Position numbers and translations under genes: made by a program. From Flavilitoribacter nigricans DSM 23189 = NBRC 102662 (GTDB taxonomy: Bacteria > Bacteroidota > Bacteroidia > Chitinophagales > Saprospiraceae): 64,000 bases of DNA. Numbering within the stretch: the stretch's first letter is position 1; every line of letters begins with the position of its first letter. Positions 38,601-48,400 of this stretch are shown here, one piece after another. The stretch lies in contig NZ_PDUD01000031.1 in assembly GCF_002646595.1 (NCBI RefSeq), positions 124,001 to 188,000 of the forward strand. The letters are read 5' to 3'. The notes beneath the pieces are model-generated. The model was not told where the DNA came from, searched no databases, and saw only the letters and a program-made list of their open reading frames with translations.

Positions 38601-38811
38601 AGGCGGCAAAGTTGCCGTAAACATCATTGTCCACCAGCAGCATGACGATCTCATCCGGATTGGGTGCAAGCTGTTTGGTCCCTTCGGCCCACAGGGTACC
38701 GGAGCCGGTAAAAATAAGGCCGCAACTGACCAGCAGGACGGCCCGGCACAGACGGCCGGGAAACTGGTTTAAAATTGTTCTGATGGTAGAGAATAGGTAA
38801 AAATATTCCAT
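29629..38811 (-). CDS. Giant T9SS-secreted multidomain protein with DUF11, nine Asp-rich modules and dockerin-like C-terminus
   Basis: A 3,060-residue protein. A signal peptide lies at about 18-43 (VLLVSCGLIFTGSGTLWA). A beta-rich N-terminal part leads to an Ig-like segment (VTIEGETEICENAETTLEA). A DUF11 domain is encoded at about 36740-37060 (LDKLVDVLNPEIGQVINYEI, IPDGLTEI). Nine modules of about 95 residues follow, each opening near C[DN]DNGTPxDPxDDTY. Then come about 1,480 residues of cystine-rich HYR/Ig-type sequence, ending in a dockerin-like Ca2+ loop (DVNNSGNISALDL), a cohesin-like beta domain (LLGFQFTLSFDPELVEI) and a type A T9SS sorting domain (NRPNPFGDYTIIAF ... RKLIVL). The C-terminal half is clearly paralogous to the giant gene upstream, but this copy lacks SprB repeats. 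It is probably a surface adhesin or matrix protein exported through SprA. No catalytic domain is evident. Confidence 0.87.
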   Translation of the reverse strand: MEYFYLFSTIRTILNQFPGRLCRAVLLVSCGLIFTGSGTLWAEGTKQLAPNPDEIVMLLVDNDVYGNFAAYDGPENSRLYFRINDPGEVVYLGLSRNFRANGQPESTGAYNFRIRRRSDGAVVHGPFTIHAFNENVSNWEDATLGPAAITGQGYETTDSRYFFDPQEAGDYFIEFEDATHIGFWDITVAGDGAAKTGRIFSMNWAFRTPADQNEAPECVWDREFNGILYSYTSDGFVTRIDFSDSGFQGLSFNVAFNRTGPGTSGDPQLDRMSVEGQNLTENSAEHLIFLNEPDPTQFPDGECGAAAVAESFLCTDYGGYCLEATVSRPGQVEVVLDFNQNGVYDNGLDVRLLEIFEDPGSSTKCINWDGLKGDGTRPANGETVNLLVQYTQGVQHWALFDGEFLKNGFCVEPVRPICDNGQSNLLYWDDRNITDDPGTGAVKDGRLGCDCTTESCRTWNYFDPNTEDCRFINDNITLGYGDKSTLNTWWFARNVFTTYVDIPFPAGVTIEGETEICENAETTLEAITSSSDIITITWEGPAGIISEGGAENTQITVSEPGMYTVTVAESTGCTTSASHELAVIVCPVDVELDKLVDVLNPEIGQVINYEIALTNHGPGVATGIRVEDLIPDGLTEITAISDGGMLQSDVIVWTGLALAEGQTIVLSYRARVTLGLSYTNLAEITSMDQEDIDSTPGNGVDTNNNGEVADDPGDEDDGDGVVLVPQPCSMGASIDKVVCDDNGTPVDPSDDTFTFEVTINAANASTGWIANDPGLSTGVYGQATKFGPYRIADGIVSFQVQDQFFGGVCSIPISVNPPATCSDQCLIETEVSQLLCNDNGTPSDPNDDTYTFDLTVTGFNTGESWSAGTVSAAYGQTVSFGPFAISDGPTYLTITDIGDGACKVEVVVQEPLTCSGLCEVEAAISNIICDDNGTPSHPEDDVFYFDILVEGANVGAEGWTCNFDLEGSYGEVLRAGPFPISGGDLELEIRDKEDAACTVVSTVNAPASCSDECLVEAVMSNLRCEDNGTLSDPDDDIFFFDLMVTGLNTGDSWSSNIGISGSYGTLTSFGPYLISDGAIKLVISDESDPECTFTLEITPPNTCSNVCAIEAAIEAIYCDDNGTASNPTDDVYFADILVTGANTSEQGFTIGEISGQYNVLTTVGPFPIADGDVSLEITDAGNSDCLASITLTAPETTCSEACELFVEVLNIQCDDNGTPSLSDDDTFTFDVIVNGFNYSGNWQSAEGVIGNYGEVTTLGPFPVAGGTVNTVISDLEDAACTVPVSVEAPPPCSDACEIISTGLRDLLCDDNGTPTDPSDDTYSFVLVVTGYNVSGEGWSSNLGVSGEYNTPVSFGPYPIREGGQNIVITDKTDPECQTVFNVPAPPTCSEQCAIEATILEVICLDNGTPSHADDDLFQVRVIVSPINNPGTGWIGSGGVRGVYGEEVTFGPYPIRDGNRRLVFNSLDFVDCRFELPVEAPEPCSDQCLIEEVEIISVDCDDNNTPGNSLDDLYTYTVVVNGLNLGESWTASDGTTGAYGVPVTSVPHPAAEGAFTVTLTDDLSADCAYEISVSPPPITIECPEDAFRATVPRNALVLEGRLEETDARFAKVDDLCWMPNEYFESGDHYYDRFSLRYNSEAEEPEIFTFYLFSDIPGNADLTLGLDGAGGLFLGPYYPDDPCCFLQSSDVRATATELPDLLENPLLDPSGLFSKPYSAVAKFSVLMAPNEVYTLLTTTFLQDTEGDYAWLIVSRPEAELEVVNGDIAIENRQQLEVGMELTFFDRDFVLDNPESTDALGYPQLSDYCGVDSITFDDRITDLGECSDIIVHRKFKVYGYGNPAPLDSCEQDLTLRRPDLDDIILPPEAILYACGAVYDTLSNGNPAPSAAGFPMVLTQSGYAELSESFNYNLTIAYKDNVVNIPGDFTKTFNRDWTITDVCNDTLLRYSQLIKIGGFTDPIVECPVSNHYCPILEGNIMLFPLDPFACTATVEAPLPDIINTCGEQNWMVRTEVLQVVGDETLVLATFEPGEERVITDLPPADYLFRYTVFDNEDHSVERLCVFRVADTQEPAAICRTDLDVTISEDGPQRIFVDEINQGSYDNCEVAKIEVRRVFHRDPATCALLDTPAYSAWGEFVEFSCCDIDQKVTVEMRVTDIYGIENMCWLDVPVTGSQPVVSGLGTRNLTCSDLPDDFDAADTLHLQAVFGLPQVDANCPGIIRELSPLLQLTECGVGSIQRRFQISRLNGLLLEDIYTQTINIEAYLEYEIGFPADAVTDCLDLSDTLILRKTACDSLEVTFEDERLDPVADECYRVARTYHVISHCEWDGISDPVLISRDEDCNGTEGEERTWVLRRPDRAYIDSDTNENNTVPAAGTKGQSCDGETNEAGLWKTAESTGYWVYTQVISVYDEQPPVITFEAPDPFCTVDARCEAEVIYPFTADDACVIETFDELNIGLDIDADGTLDQDLTDAGILFGDYPHFEIIGDFPIGSHQFVVTAIDVCGNATTANLPFTVIDCFVATPVCTEGLTVDLALLGAGVDIDGDGTADIAGVTVNAADLITYDPTECTNPLRISLNHPGELPDINRTSIGYTCDDRYTDSLEVYIWDSAFNPYRLQPDSLTQGGPNYKYCTLQIRIEDPEEVCPDCDGSPVVGGTVTTEGGDTPPMVEMEIENVGMVQTPITKDGGFQLSDLASGGGYVITPHWDQGVRNGVSTLDLMLARAHILGLRTLDSPYKLIAADVNNSGNISALDLIEFRRVLLGEADRFTNNTSWRFVDRKYTFPDALNPWSEPFPESVVIDELVTCINGLDFAAIKIGDLDGSARFESEAFAGNRGFGAGLTLEASDPLLESGTSTIWTVELPDPGSLLGFQFTLSFDPELVEIEQFIPGLLTEDQTGMRFSREGVMTFSWDRDPKLDLSGTERTKAFSLKLRANTTLHPSEVFRISSRVTPAEAYRTLEGATTVNLQFEGNDPDTPSLKLYQNRPNPFGDYTIIAFDLPTSGPAEVQLMDVSGRSVWQYKGDFAAGYNELKVSARELPGSGMYYYLLRTPSGSLTRKLIVL
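34090..36640 (-). repeat. Nine tandem Asp-rich modules (about 95 residues, 285 bp each)
   Basis: Each module runs C-x-I-E-A-x(6)-C-D-D-N-G-T-P-x-D-P-x-D-D-T-Y-x-F-D-x-x-V-T-G, then a Trp-Ser/Thr segment, GxYG, FGPFPI-x-D-G, and a closing x-A-P-x-x-CS-x-x-C. Modules are diverged in sequence (no long identical DNA) but evenly spaced. The DxNGTPxDPxDD run resembles a Ca2+-binding loop. Confidence 0.85.
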
Positions 38812-39464
38812 GGAAACCGGATTTATCAGGGCTCAGCTGTGTTTGTAAATTGTTTTATGCATGTTCATTTCCCTATCCCCAGGGCTAGGAAAAATGACAC
38901 AAACGATGGGCCTACAGCTACGATAGCAGTCCGGCAAAACTTATCCAGATGGAATAGAAATGGGAATGGGGCCGGCCGGGCGATATACGTCGCTCCGACA
39001 GCCTTGGGAAGTGCTGTTGCGTAGTAGAACTCCATAGTGTTTGTACTCACCCAACCGCTCGCAGCGGTTGCGCTTTAATGTGCTAAGTGTGTTTAAAATG
39101 TAGTAATCAACTTTACGAAATCAAACCGCCAAAGTTTCAGGATCTACTCGGTGAGCTGACCCAAAAACCGGACTGTTTGCAGGTAAAGAGATCGTTGTTC
39201 GTATTAGTGAGGAGGATAAAAGGAACTACATTGTTATGCCAGTTTGAACGAAGGGGGGAAAGCCTCAAACGCACAGTAACAATATCGATTGGATCTTACC
39301 TTAATTTATTAGTGATCTTAGCAAGGGAGGGGAGTAATTTCTAACGCTCAAAAGTAAGGATAAACCGGCAAATTTAAAAGTAGGCCGAGGCAAAATTGCC
39401 TCGACCCCCTTCACATGAAACAAATTTACAAGTTTTATATTTTTAATTTCTAAAGATTAATAAA
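38812..39464. other. Intergenic region between the two giant genes
   Basis: 653 bp with no credible gene. It holds a likely terminator for the upstream giant (39386-39403), a small hairpin at 39053-39069 (AACCGCT/AGCGGTT) without a T-tract, and presumably the promoter of the downstream giant. I could not place a -7/-33 pair on the minus strand. Confidence 0.5.
39386..39403 (-). terminator. Probable terminator of the SprB-array giant gene
   Basis: CGAGGC at 39386-39391 pairs with GCCTCG at 39398-39403. On the minus strand the stem is followed within a few bases by CTTTTAAATTT. It is about 60 bp beyond the stop codon at 39465-39467. The stem is short and the T-tract imperfect. Confidence 0.5.
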
Positions 39465-42400
39465 TCAATCTATTAGAACCATTTTTCGCGTTGCGGAGAA
39501 CCCGTTTACATTCATGCTGTAATATAATAAACCTGCGGGAAGATTCCCACGTTCCAGGACAATTTCGTTGTATCCTGCCGGATATTCATCCGTTATTATT
39601 TTCAACAGCTGTCCACGGGCGTCCATGAGCAAAAATTCAACTGAACTTTGCACGGGTAATTCAAAGCCTATTTTGGTCTGCTGACCAAAAGGGTTCGGGT
39701 GGTTTTGGAATAATCGGGGGGAAGTAGCCAACGTTTTGACCGATGGATTGAAATGAAGCTCTACATCGAGCGCTTGTCCTTCAACTCCGTAGGCTTCACG
39801 GGAGATATAACGAGAATCAATCCAAATAAGTTGTTTGAGCGGTGCATTTACTTTCGATCGCACCACCAGGGTGTATAACCTATTGGTACTCATTGTATTT
39901 CCGGGATCCAGATCCGGATGATTCCAGCTATTGGTGAGCATTCCGCGGTCGACAAATCGCCGGCCGATATGCTCGGGTTGGGCTATTCCGTATTCGATAT
40001 CCATTAATTCCAGTGCATCCGGATTGAAATTCAGCGTGAACTGATAGCCGAGAATACGCTGCAACTCGTCCGAATGAATATCGATCCGATATTCCTTACC
40101 GGGTTCGAGCAGCTGATCGTCTACGTTCAGGCCAAATTTGCCCACGGCGTTTCTCGCTCCACCGGGATCTTCACTGTTGGCGATCGCCGAACCATTGAGA
40201 TCACCGATCTTGATCGCCCGGAAATTAGCGCCCGACAGGCAATCCAGCAGATTGTCCACCTCGATGTATTCCGGGAAGTCCTCCGCCAGCGGATTCGTCG
40301 TATTGGTAAACTCGTAAGCCGCATCCACAAATCGCCAGCTGGTATTGGTCCGCAGATCATCGTTTTCACCAAGCAGCAACTGCCGCATTTCGAGCAGGTC
40401 CATCGTAGTGACGGTACCGCTACCATTGAGGTCCGCAGCGATGAGCAGGTACGGATCTGTGATCACATTCTCACCCATCAGATGGGCCCGCAGGTAAAGC
40501 AGATCGAAAGTGGTCAGCCCGTTGCGGTCATCACCATCCTTTTCCGGTGTAATGCGGTAGTTGTATCCATCTACCACATTGTTAAACAGATATATGCCCT
40601 GTACGTTCGTTTGGTCATCGGCATTCATCGCCTCGCCTTCCAAATGTACGATCACATCTTCCACCGGAACGGACCAGGAGGTCTCGATCGTTCCCTCCAC
40701 ACTGATCTCTCCGCAACCGGTACAGATCTCCTGTTCGTCCTGAACGAATACCCTCACGGTACACGACTTGAAATTGCGTCCGCCGACCGTACCGTCCGGT
40801 TGTGGCGCCAGCGGATTGTCGGCATTATCCCACACATGGACTTCCAGATCCACGCTGTAGCGATCGTCACAGGTCAGTTGGAGGCTGCTCCGGTCCAGAT
40901 CGGGCAGTTCGCCGATACGATTCACGGAGAATCGGAGCGGTGCGGCGCATTCACTGAGATTACAGGAAGCCAGCTCGGAAGCAAATACCGAAACTGCGGC
41001 CTCGTCCGTAAATCCGTCGCCGTTGATATCCGTATCCGCCGGCAGTGCTTCCAGATTGACGATCATACCATCCAGGCAGATCGGATCGGGTACAAAGCAG
41101 TCGACTACTTCTAGCGGCATGATGGCTGTCGAACGGTTGTTGCAGCCATCCGCTACCCGGATAAGCAGATTATGTTTACCCAATGGTAAGGTAGTCCGGA
41201 TAGCGTAGTTCGGATAAGTACCTACCAGCGCATCTTCGCTGATCAGTTCCCGTTCCACCGATCCGTCGCCGTTTTCATCCACCATAATGGTGAAATTCAG
41301 CAATTCCGCGATACAGTTCTCGGTGATCGTGAACGGATAGAGTATTTCAGCCGCACACTCCTCGGTAGTAGTACAGAACGGTGCCGGTTCTTCAAAGTCG
41401 ATTTCCGGATCCACCTCATCGTACAAGCTGATGATCTGACTGTACTGCCAGTAACCCGTGGAGTTGACCGTACGCCAGTAGCCTGCCGGATTGGTGGTGC
41501 CGTCACAGACCTCGGACTTTTTGTTGGCGCTCGGAATGAAGTTGTTCTCGTTCCGGTCTGCATCAACATACACCTCGTTCGCCGAGCGACTCAGTACCCA
41601 GACATCCGCTTCGCCGGCTATACCATTACAGTTCTCATCCCGGCTGATGACGACCGGAGCCGAAATACCGTCCCACTCACAGTGGTTGATCACGTGGTAA
41701 GTCCGCATGATCCGGGCGCAGGCTTCGCCGGATACCGGCAGGATCTCGTCCGTATAACGAACCGTTACGGAATCACATCCGAATTTATACAGACTGATGC
41801 CGTACTCATCGATACAATCCGTCTCCACATCCGCGGGGAATCCGATCTCGTAATCTGCGCTGTACTGGATCGTAATGACCTGTTCGAAAATACTGGCCGA
41901 AACATTACCAACCCGGTCGACGGCCTGGAAGCGACGCGTGATGGTTCCCCCACCACACTCGTCCAGTGCGATCACCGGCGCCAGTTCAATGGCTTCGGCG
42001 GCACAGTTATCCACTACATCGGGAATTCCGAAGAGTCCGGCCAACATCGTGGAATCACTGGCCTGGAAGTTCAGCGGCAGTTCATCGCAGTGGATAAATT
42101 CATCCTCCAGACCGGTACAGAACGGCAGACTCTTATCTTCAACCAGAATACTGGTGTTACAAACATTGGTATTGCCGTTGATATCGGTGATGCGCAATTC
42201 AACTTCCACGTACAGTCCGGCATCGCAGCAGGTCAGATCGACATACGGCCCCCAATCCGAGTAGAACGGCGTGAGCAGCGTATCGCAGGTCTCCGGATCG
42301 CGGGTATATTTCCGACGCACTTCCATCGTGATCGGCCCACCGCATTCGTCGTAACTACCTTTATCGATCTGCTCGGCGTAGATCCGGGCCAGACCAAATC

Positions 42401-45400
42401 CACCGATGGAAACATTCAGTCCACCGACACATTCCGCTATCGGAGCCAGTTCATCCACTACCCGGAACGGGCAGTCCTGAGTAGCCAGCAGGCCACAGGC
42501 ACTTTGCAGAATGTAATGGATTATGTATTCGCCGGTCGGCAGGGTATTCATCACGCGGGAGTCACCCTCACCGATCACCGAAATAACGGCACCTTCACTG
42601 TCCAGGATCTCCGTCATCAATACGTAGTCGATCGCTTCGCAACTGCTGTTGACCTCCACGATCGGCATCGGAATCTCTACGGTGGCAAAACATTTCTCCG
42701 GATCGGTACCGAAGATCATGATGCCATCCAGTACCGGACCGTTGTGTTGATCCACCGGACAGATAATACTGGCCGTGCCGAATCCGTCGATCGTGATCAC
42801 CTGCACTTCCACCAGACTTTCACCCGGCAGACATTCATCCGTGATGGTCCAGGTCCGGTTGATGACCACACTTTCGGCACAACCGCCAACCACTTCATCC
42901 GCATAAGATGCCGACAGATTGCAATAGTCAGGATCCAGAGAGAATTCATCAAAGGCGGTAAGCACCGTCGGGTAACCGGTCACATTTGGATGCGGGTGAC
43001 CGTTATCATCCGTTTCGAAGGTAGCGTCACAATCGAAGGACAGATCTACCGGCATATTGACATCGTCAAAATTCGGCTTGCGGATGTAGATCCGCTGTTC
43101 ACAGGTAAAGTCCTGACCGGTGATCGTATGGATCGTGAAGGTTCTCAGAATAGTGATCACCGTGCACTCCCCGTCATCGACGATCTCATCGGAGAAATCG
43201 ATGTGATCGACCCCGCAGGCATTCAGAATAAAGGGTTCGCCGGTCACGATCAGGCTGCCCGGGTTGTTGAGGATGAAATCCACATCGGTGCAGATGAAAT
43301 CCAGGTAACCACCATCACCATCCCCGAATCCGGTTACGTCATCCGGACAGATGACCTGAGGAGCCGGCGGTGTCAGTTCCAGACTGAAGGAACATTCACT
43401 GTTCTGCTGATCACTGATCACAATGGTCTGATCGGCAAGCGGGAAAGGACCGAGCACCACCGTTTCTCCGTAGGTTCCGGACTGCCCATTACTGCTCGTC
43501 CAACCCTGAGCGGAGGCATTAACACTGGAAATAAATACGGTTGCCGTATAGGTATCGTCGTTAGGATCTTCCGGAGTTCCCATGTCATCACAACTTACTT
43601 CCTGGATCTCCGCCGTCACGGCACACTGGCTATCCGAGCAGGGCGCGGGTGCCTGGGCCGTAGCAGTAGTCATACAACCGGCATCTTCGGCATCGGCCAG
43701 CGTCAGGCTGACGTTACCTTCGCTGATCGGGAATGGCCCCAGGGTGATGGTCTCACCGTAAGCGCCACTCAGACCGGCTTCCGCGAAGGTCCATCCGGCC
43801 GAGGCGTAGGCTGCATTGACCGTCAGATCGAAGTAGTAGACATCATCGGTTGCATCCGCGCCGGTACCATTATCATCACAGGTAACGTTGCTGATCACCG
43901 CTTCTATTCCGCAAACCCGACAATCCGCCGGATCGAGGGTAACGATCGCTTCACAATTCGGATTGAGCAGATCGATAAATACCAGATTTCGGCTACCCTC
44001 AGCTACCGGGAACGGGAAGACCGGCATAAATGGCTGGCCGTAGAAGCCGGTACCTAGCACCTCACCGGTGCTTTCGTCGGAAACGATGTAACCGATACTG
44101 GCCCCTACATCCATCGAGGTGGCGATGATGCTCGCGGTGAATATATCATCCGACGCATCGGCGGGGGTACCGCCATCATTGCAGATGATCTCAATATCGT
44201 TTTCTGCGACATCGATGACGCACAGATCCGAACAGGGTTCGGGTGCATTTACAAAGATGGCCGCCTGACATTCCGGATTGGTTTTGTCCAGTACCTGAAT
44301 CGTAATGGCACCATTCGAAACCGGCACTCCGCTGATCATGGTCGGTTGACCGTAAATACCGGAGTATTTGCGGTCAATACTGACCCATCCGTTGCCGCTA
44401 CCGTTTCTAATGGTCACACTGAAGGAGAAAGTATCGTCCTCATTGTTACCGTAGGTGCCGGCCGGATCGCAGACGATCTGTCCGATCTCCACCCGTAGGT
44501 TACATTCGCCACAATCATCCGGCACTCCGATGTCGACGGTAGTCGTACAGCTCGGGTCCTCATCGTCAACGATGGTTACCGTGAGTACTTCTCCCATGGT
44601 GACGAAGGCCGGTGAGGTTACCGGTTCTCCGTAACTACCCGAGAAGGTGATGTCCCGCGCCGATGCCGTCCAGGTTCCGGAAGTATTTTCGCCGGTCACC
44701 GTCAGGTCAAAGACAAACAGTTGATCACCACTTTCGTGGCAGCTCACATTAGAGACCAGCGCTTCCAGCGTACATTCGGAACAGGTTTCCGCGGTTGGAG
44801 CAGTTACCGTTACGGTCGTGCTGCAGTCCGGGTTGCTGTTGTCCACTACCGTGAAGGTGATGGTCTCTCCCGTAGCCGGGATCGGTGCGGAAGTGGTCAG
44901 TTCACCGTAGTTACCAATAAAACTGATGCCTCCGCCGGTTGCCGTCCAGCTACCTTCAGCGGGTGCGGCATCCACCAGCAGATCGAAAGTAAAGGTGCCG
45001 TCGTTATTCGGCGTACACGCAATATTGCTGGCCGTTGCGGCGGTGATCGGGCAAATAAAGCAGTCTTCGGCCGTAGGCGCCTGTACCGTGAAGGTAGTAG
45101 TACAATCTCCGGTTTCCAGGTCGGTCAGTTCGAAGGTGTAGAGATTACCGGTCGCCGGTAAGGCGATGGAGGTGGTCGTTGTACCGTAAACTCCGGTGAA
45201 GACCAGGTCTCCGCTGACCGCTCTCCAGTTGGCGCCCGTGTTGATCCCGCTCACGTCCAGATCGAAAGTAAACATCCCGCTGACCGTTTCCGAACACTCG
45301 ATATTGCTCACCGCTACTTCCTGGATCTCACAAACATCGGCCGAGCAGCCTACCGGCGGATCTACCGTAACCGTCACAATACAGGCATCGTTGGTACAAT

Positions 45401-48400
45401 CGCGGAACGTCAGTTCTACCGGGCCGTCGCCGGCCATATACGGTCCGAAGGTAAATGGAACGCCGTAAGCACCGGTTTCCTGGATATAACCGAATTCTTT
45501 CTGGTTCCAGCAGTTGCCGTAGTTGTGCTGACCGATCACGGTCACATCAAAGGTATAGGTATCATCCGACGGATCGAGCGTGCCTTTATCGTCGCATTTG
45601 ATGTTGTTCACCACGGCATCGATCAGACATTCATTGGAACATCCGCGATCGGGTGCCTGCAGCACGACGGAAGCCGTACATTGACTGTTGACATTATCCC
45701 GGAAATTGATCACTTTGTTACCTCCACTGATCGGGAATGGCCCGAGGATGGTGGCTACACCGTACTGACCGGTAGGCGTATTCGGATCGTTGGAACGCCA
45801 GAAACTGCCGTTATTAAATCCATCCACGGTCACGATCGCGATATATTGATCATCGGAATTGTCATAAGGCGTGCCGTTCGGATCACAAATGATCGTCTCA
45901 ACGATGGCATTGATCTGACAGTTTTCAGAACAACGTTCCTCCGGCGGATCCACCGTAATGACCTCCTGGCAAGCGCCCTCCTGATCATCGGCAAAAGTGA
46001 TCGTCACTGCACCGTCGGCAAAGGCATACGGTCCGAAAGTGAAGCTTGTGCCGTAATTACCTGACCAGGTATTACCGAAGTTGTCGGTAGCATCCCATCC
46101 GTTCGGACTGCCGTTGAAATTACTGGCTTCCAGTACTACAAAGTATACATCATCGGACGGATCGAAGTCCGTACCGTTATCATCACAATAGGGCGTCTGC
46201 GGCTGAATGAGCGTGATCTCACAGACATCCGAGCAGGTCTGGGGCGGAGCCACCGTCAGTACATCCGTACAATCGGGATCATCATTGTCCCGAACCAGGA
46301 TGGATACCGCACCATTGCTGATGAAAAACGGTCCGATGGTCGTGACTTCGTCGTAATTGCCGCTATAGGGCGTACCGTTCACTGTACCCGTCCAGCCGGA
46401 ACCTTTTCCTTCACCATTTACCCGGATCTCGAAAGTCCAGGTATCATCGTTCGGATTACTTTCCGTTCCGTTCGGATCGCAGATGGTCCGGATCAGAGTA
46501 GCCGTAATATCGCAGGGCACCTGCACATCGATCACCGCCGGATCGTAATCATCTTCATCTCCCGCAGCATCTCCGGTATTGGGAGCAGCGCTTCCGTCTC
46601 CATCCACTGCATCGTCAGCGGGAGAATTCGGCAGACCGCCACCGTCGTTGCCATTGATCTGATCGTATTGTGAATCGGCATCTTCCAGTCCGAGGGCATT
46701 TTCCGCCGCACTGATCTCCGCTGCATTCACAATTGAGCTACCGCCGGGGTAAGCCGGATCGATCCGAAGCCCCAGGGTAACGATCGTGGAAGTACCACCG
46801 GCCAACGGACCGGGGATCACCCGGGTGGCCAGTGCTCCTGATTGTGACCAGTTGGCATCATCGAGCAACATGCCGTCCGGAATGTAATCGGTGATCTCGA
46901 TATTGGTCGCAGCAATGTTGCCCTGATTGATCAGTTCGAATGTAAACAGTACCAGGGTGCCGGGGAACAGATCGGTCGGGTTTACATTGCTTACCCGTTT
47001 GATCAGCGCCAGGTCAAAGCATTCCCGGGTAACAATTACTTCGGTAGTTGCCGAGCAACCGGCGGCATCGGTAACCGTTACGCCGTAAGTGCCGGCGGAC
47101 AGATTATCCACGCTTAAGCCCGTCGCTCCATTACTCCATTCGATCGTGTATTCCGGCGTACCGCCGCTGATCGCAATCTGAATGCGACCATCGTTGCTTT
47201 CGCAGGAAGTACTCACATTTTCTTCAATGGTAATTTGCGGCAGCGGATTAACCACTACCTCGATCGTACCCGTGGCGGAGCAATTACTGCCGTTGGTAAA
47301 GGTGTAAGTAATCGTGTGAGTACCGACTCCGGCCAGTGATGGCGTAAATAATCCCTGTGCACTAACCCCGGGTCCGGAGAAAGTGCCTCCGCCCGGACTG
47401 GCCTGCAGTTGTTGGGGCGCATCTTCCAGACAGAAGGCATCCGCCGCTACAAACTCGATCACCGGTGCGGCCAGGATAGAGATGGTCAGAGTCTCTGTCG
47501 CCGAGCAACCCAGTTCGTCGGTATAACTGTAGGTAATCGTGTAGTCGCCGACTGCCAGTCCGGCCGGGTCAAACGTACTACCGCTCACGCCCGTTCCGGA
47601 GAAAACGCCACCGGCCGGAATGCCTGCCAGGGCAACCGGATCGTTGTCCTCACAAACGGCCGTGACGCCACTTTCCGTATCGACGATCAGGTCGGGCAGT
47701 TCATTCACCTCAATCGTAATGCTCGCCAGTTTGTCACAACCATTGGCATCGGTGACGGTGAGTCCGTACACGGTAGTTTCCGTCGGAGTGACAGTAATGG
47801 ATTCCGTCGTTGCTCCGGTACTCCAGAGATATTCGTAAGTGGGCTGCCCGCCGCTCACCGTTGCCGTTAACACCGATGAACCTCCGGCGCAGACTGCTTC
47901 ATCTTCCGTCAGAATAGCTACGATCAGATCGCTGGCTTCACTTAGTGCAAAGCTGGCTTCCGCCGTACAATTATTGGCATCCGTAACGGTCACCGTATAC
48001 GTACCGGCGGTAAGGCCATTCAGATCTTCCGTAGTTGCCCCATTACTCCAGGCAAATGTGTATGGTGCCGTGCCGCCGGTTACCACCAGATCGATAGCCC
48101 CACTCGCATCACCAAAGCAATCAGCATCGGTCACTAAGGTGGCATCCAGATCGACCAGCAGTTCTTCCGCTTCTTCAATCGTGAAGTTCGCCGTCTCCGT
48201 ACAATTATTCGCGTCCGTCACCGTAACGGTATAAGTACCGGCCGTGACATTGATCAGGTCTTCCGTGTCCGCACCGTTGCTCCAGGCAAAAGTGTAGGGA
48301 CCAGTGCCGCCGCTGACTACCAGATCGATAGAACCGGTTGCATCGCCAAAGCAATCTGCATCATCCACTACCGTTGCATCGATATCAATTACCAGATCAC

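Noticed and set aside
39087-39344. An 85-residue plus-strand frame between the giants
   Set aside because: Composition is unlike a real protein, with no recognisable motif, and it opposes the flanking genes.
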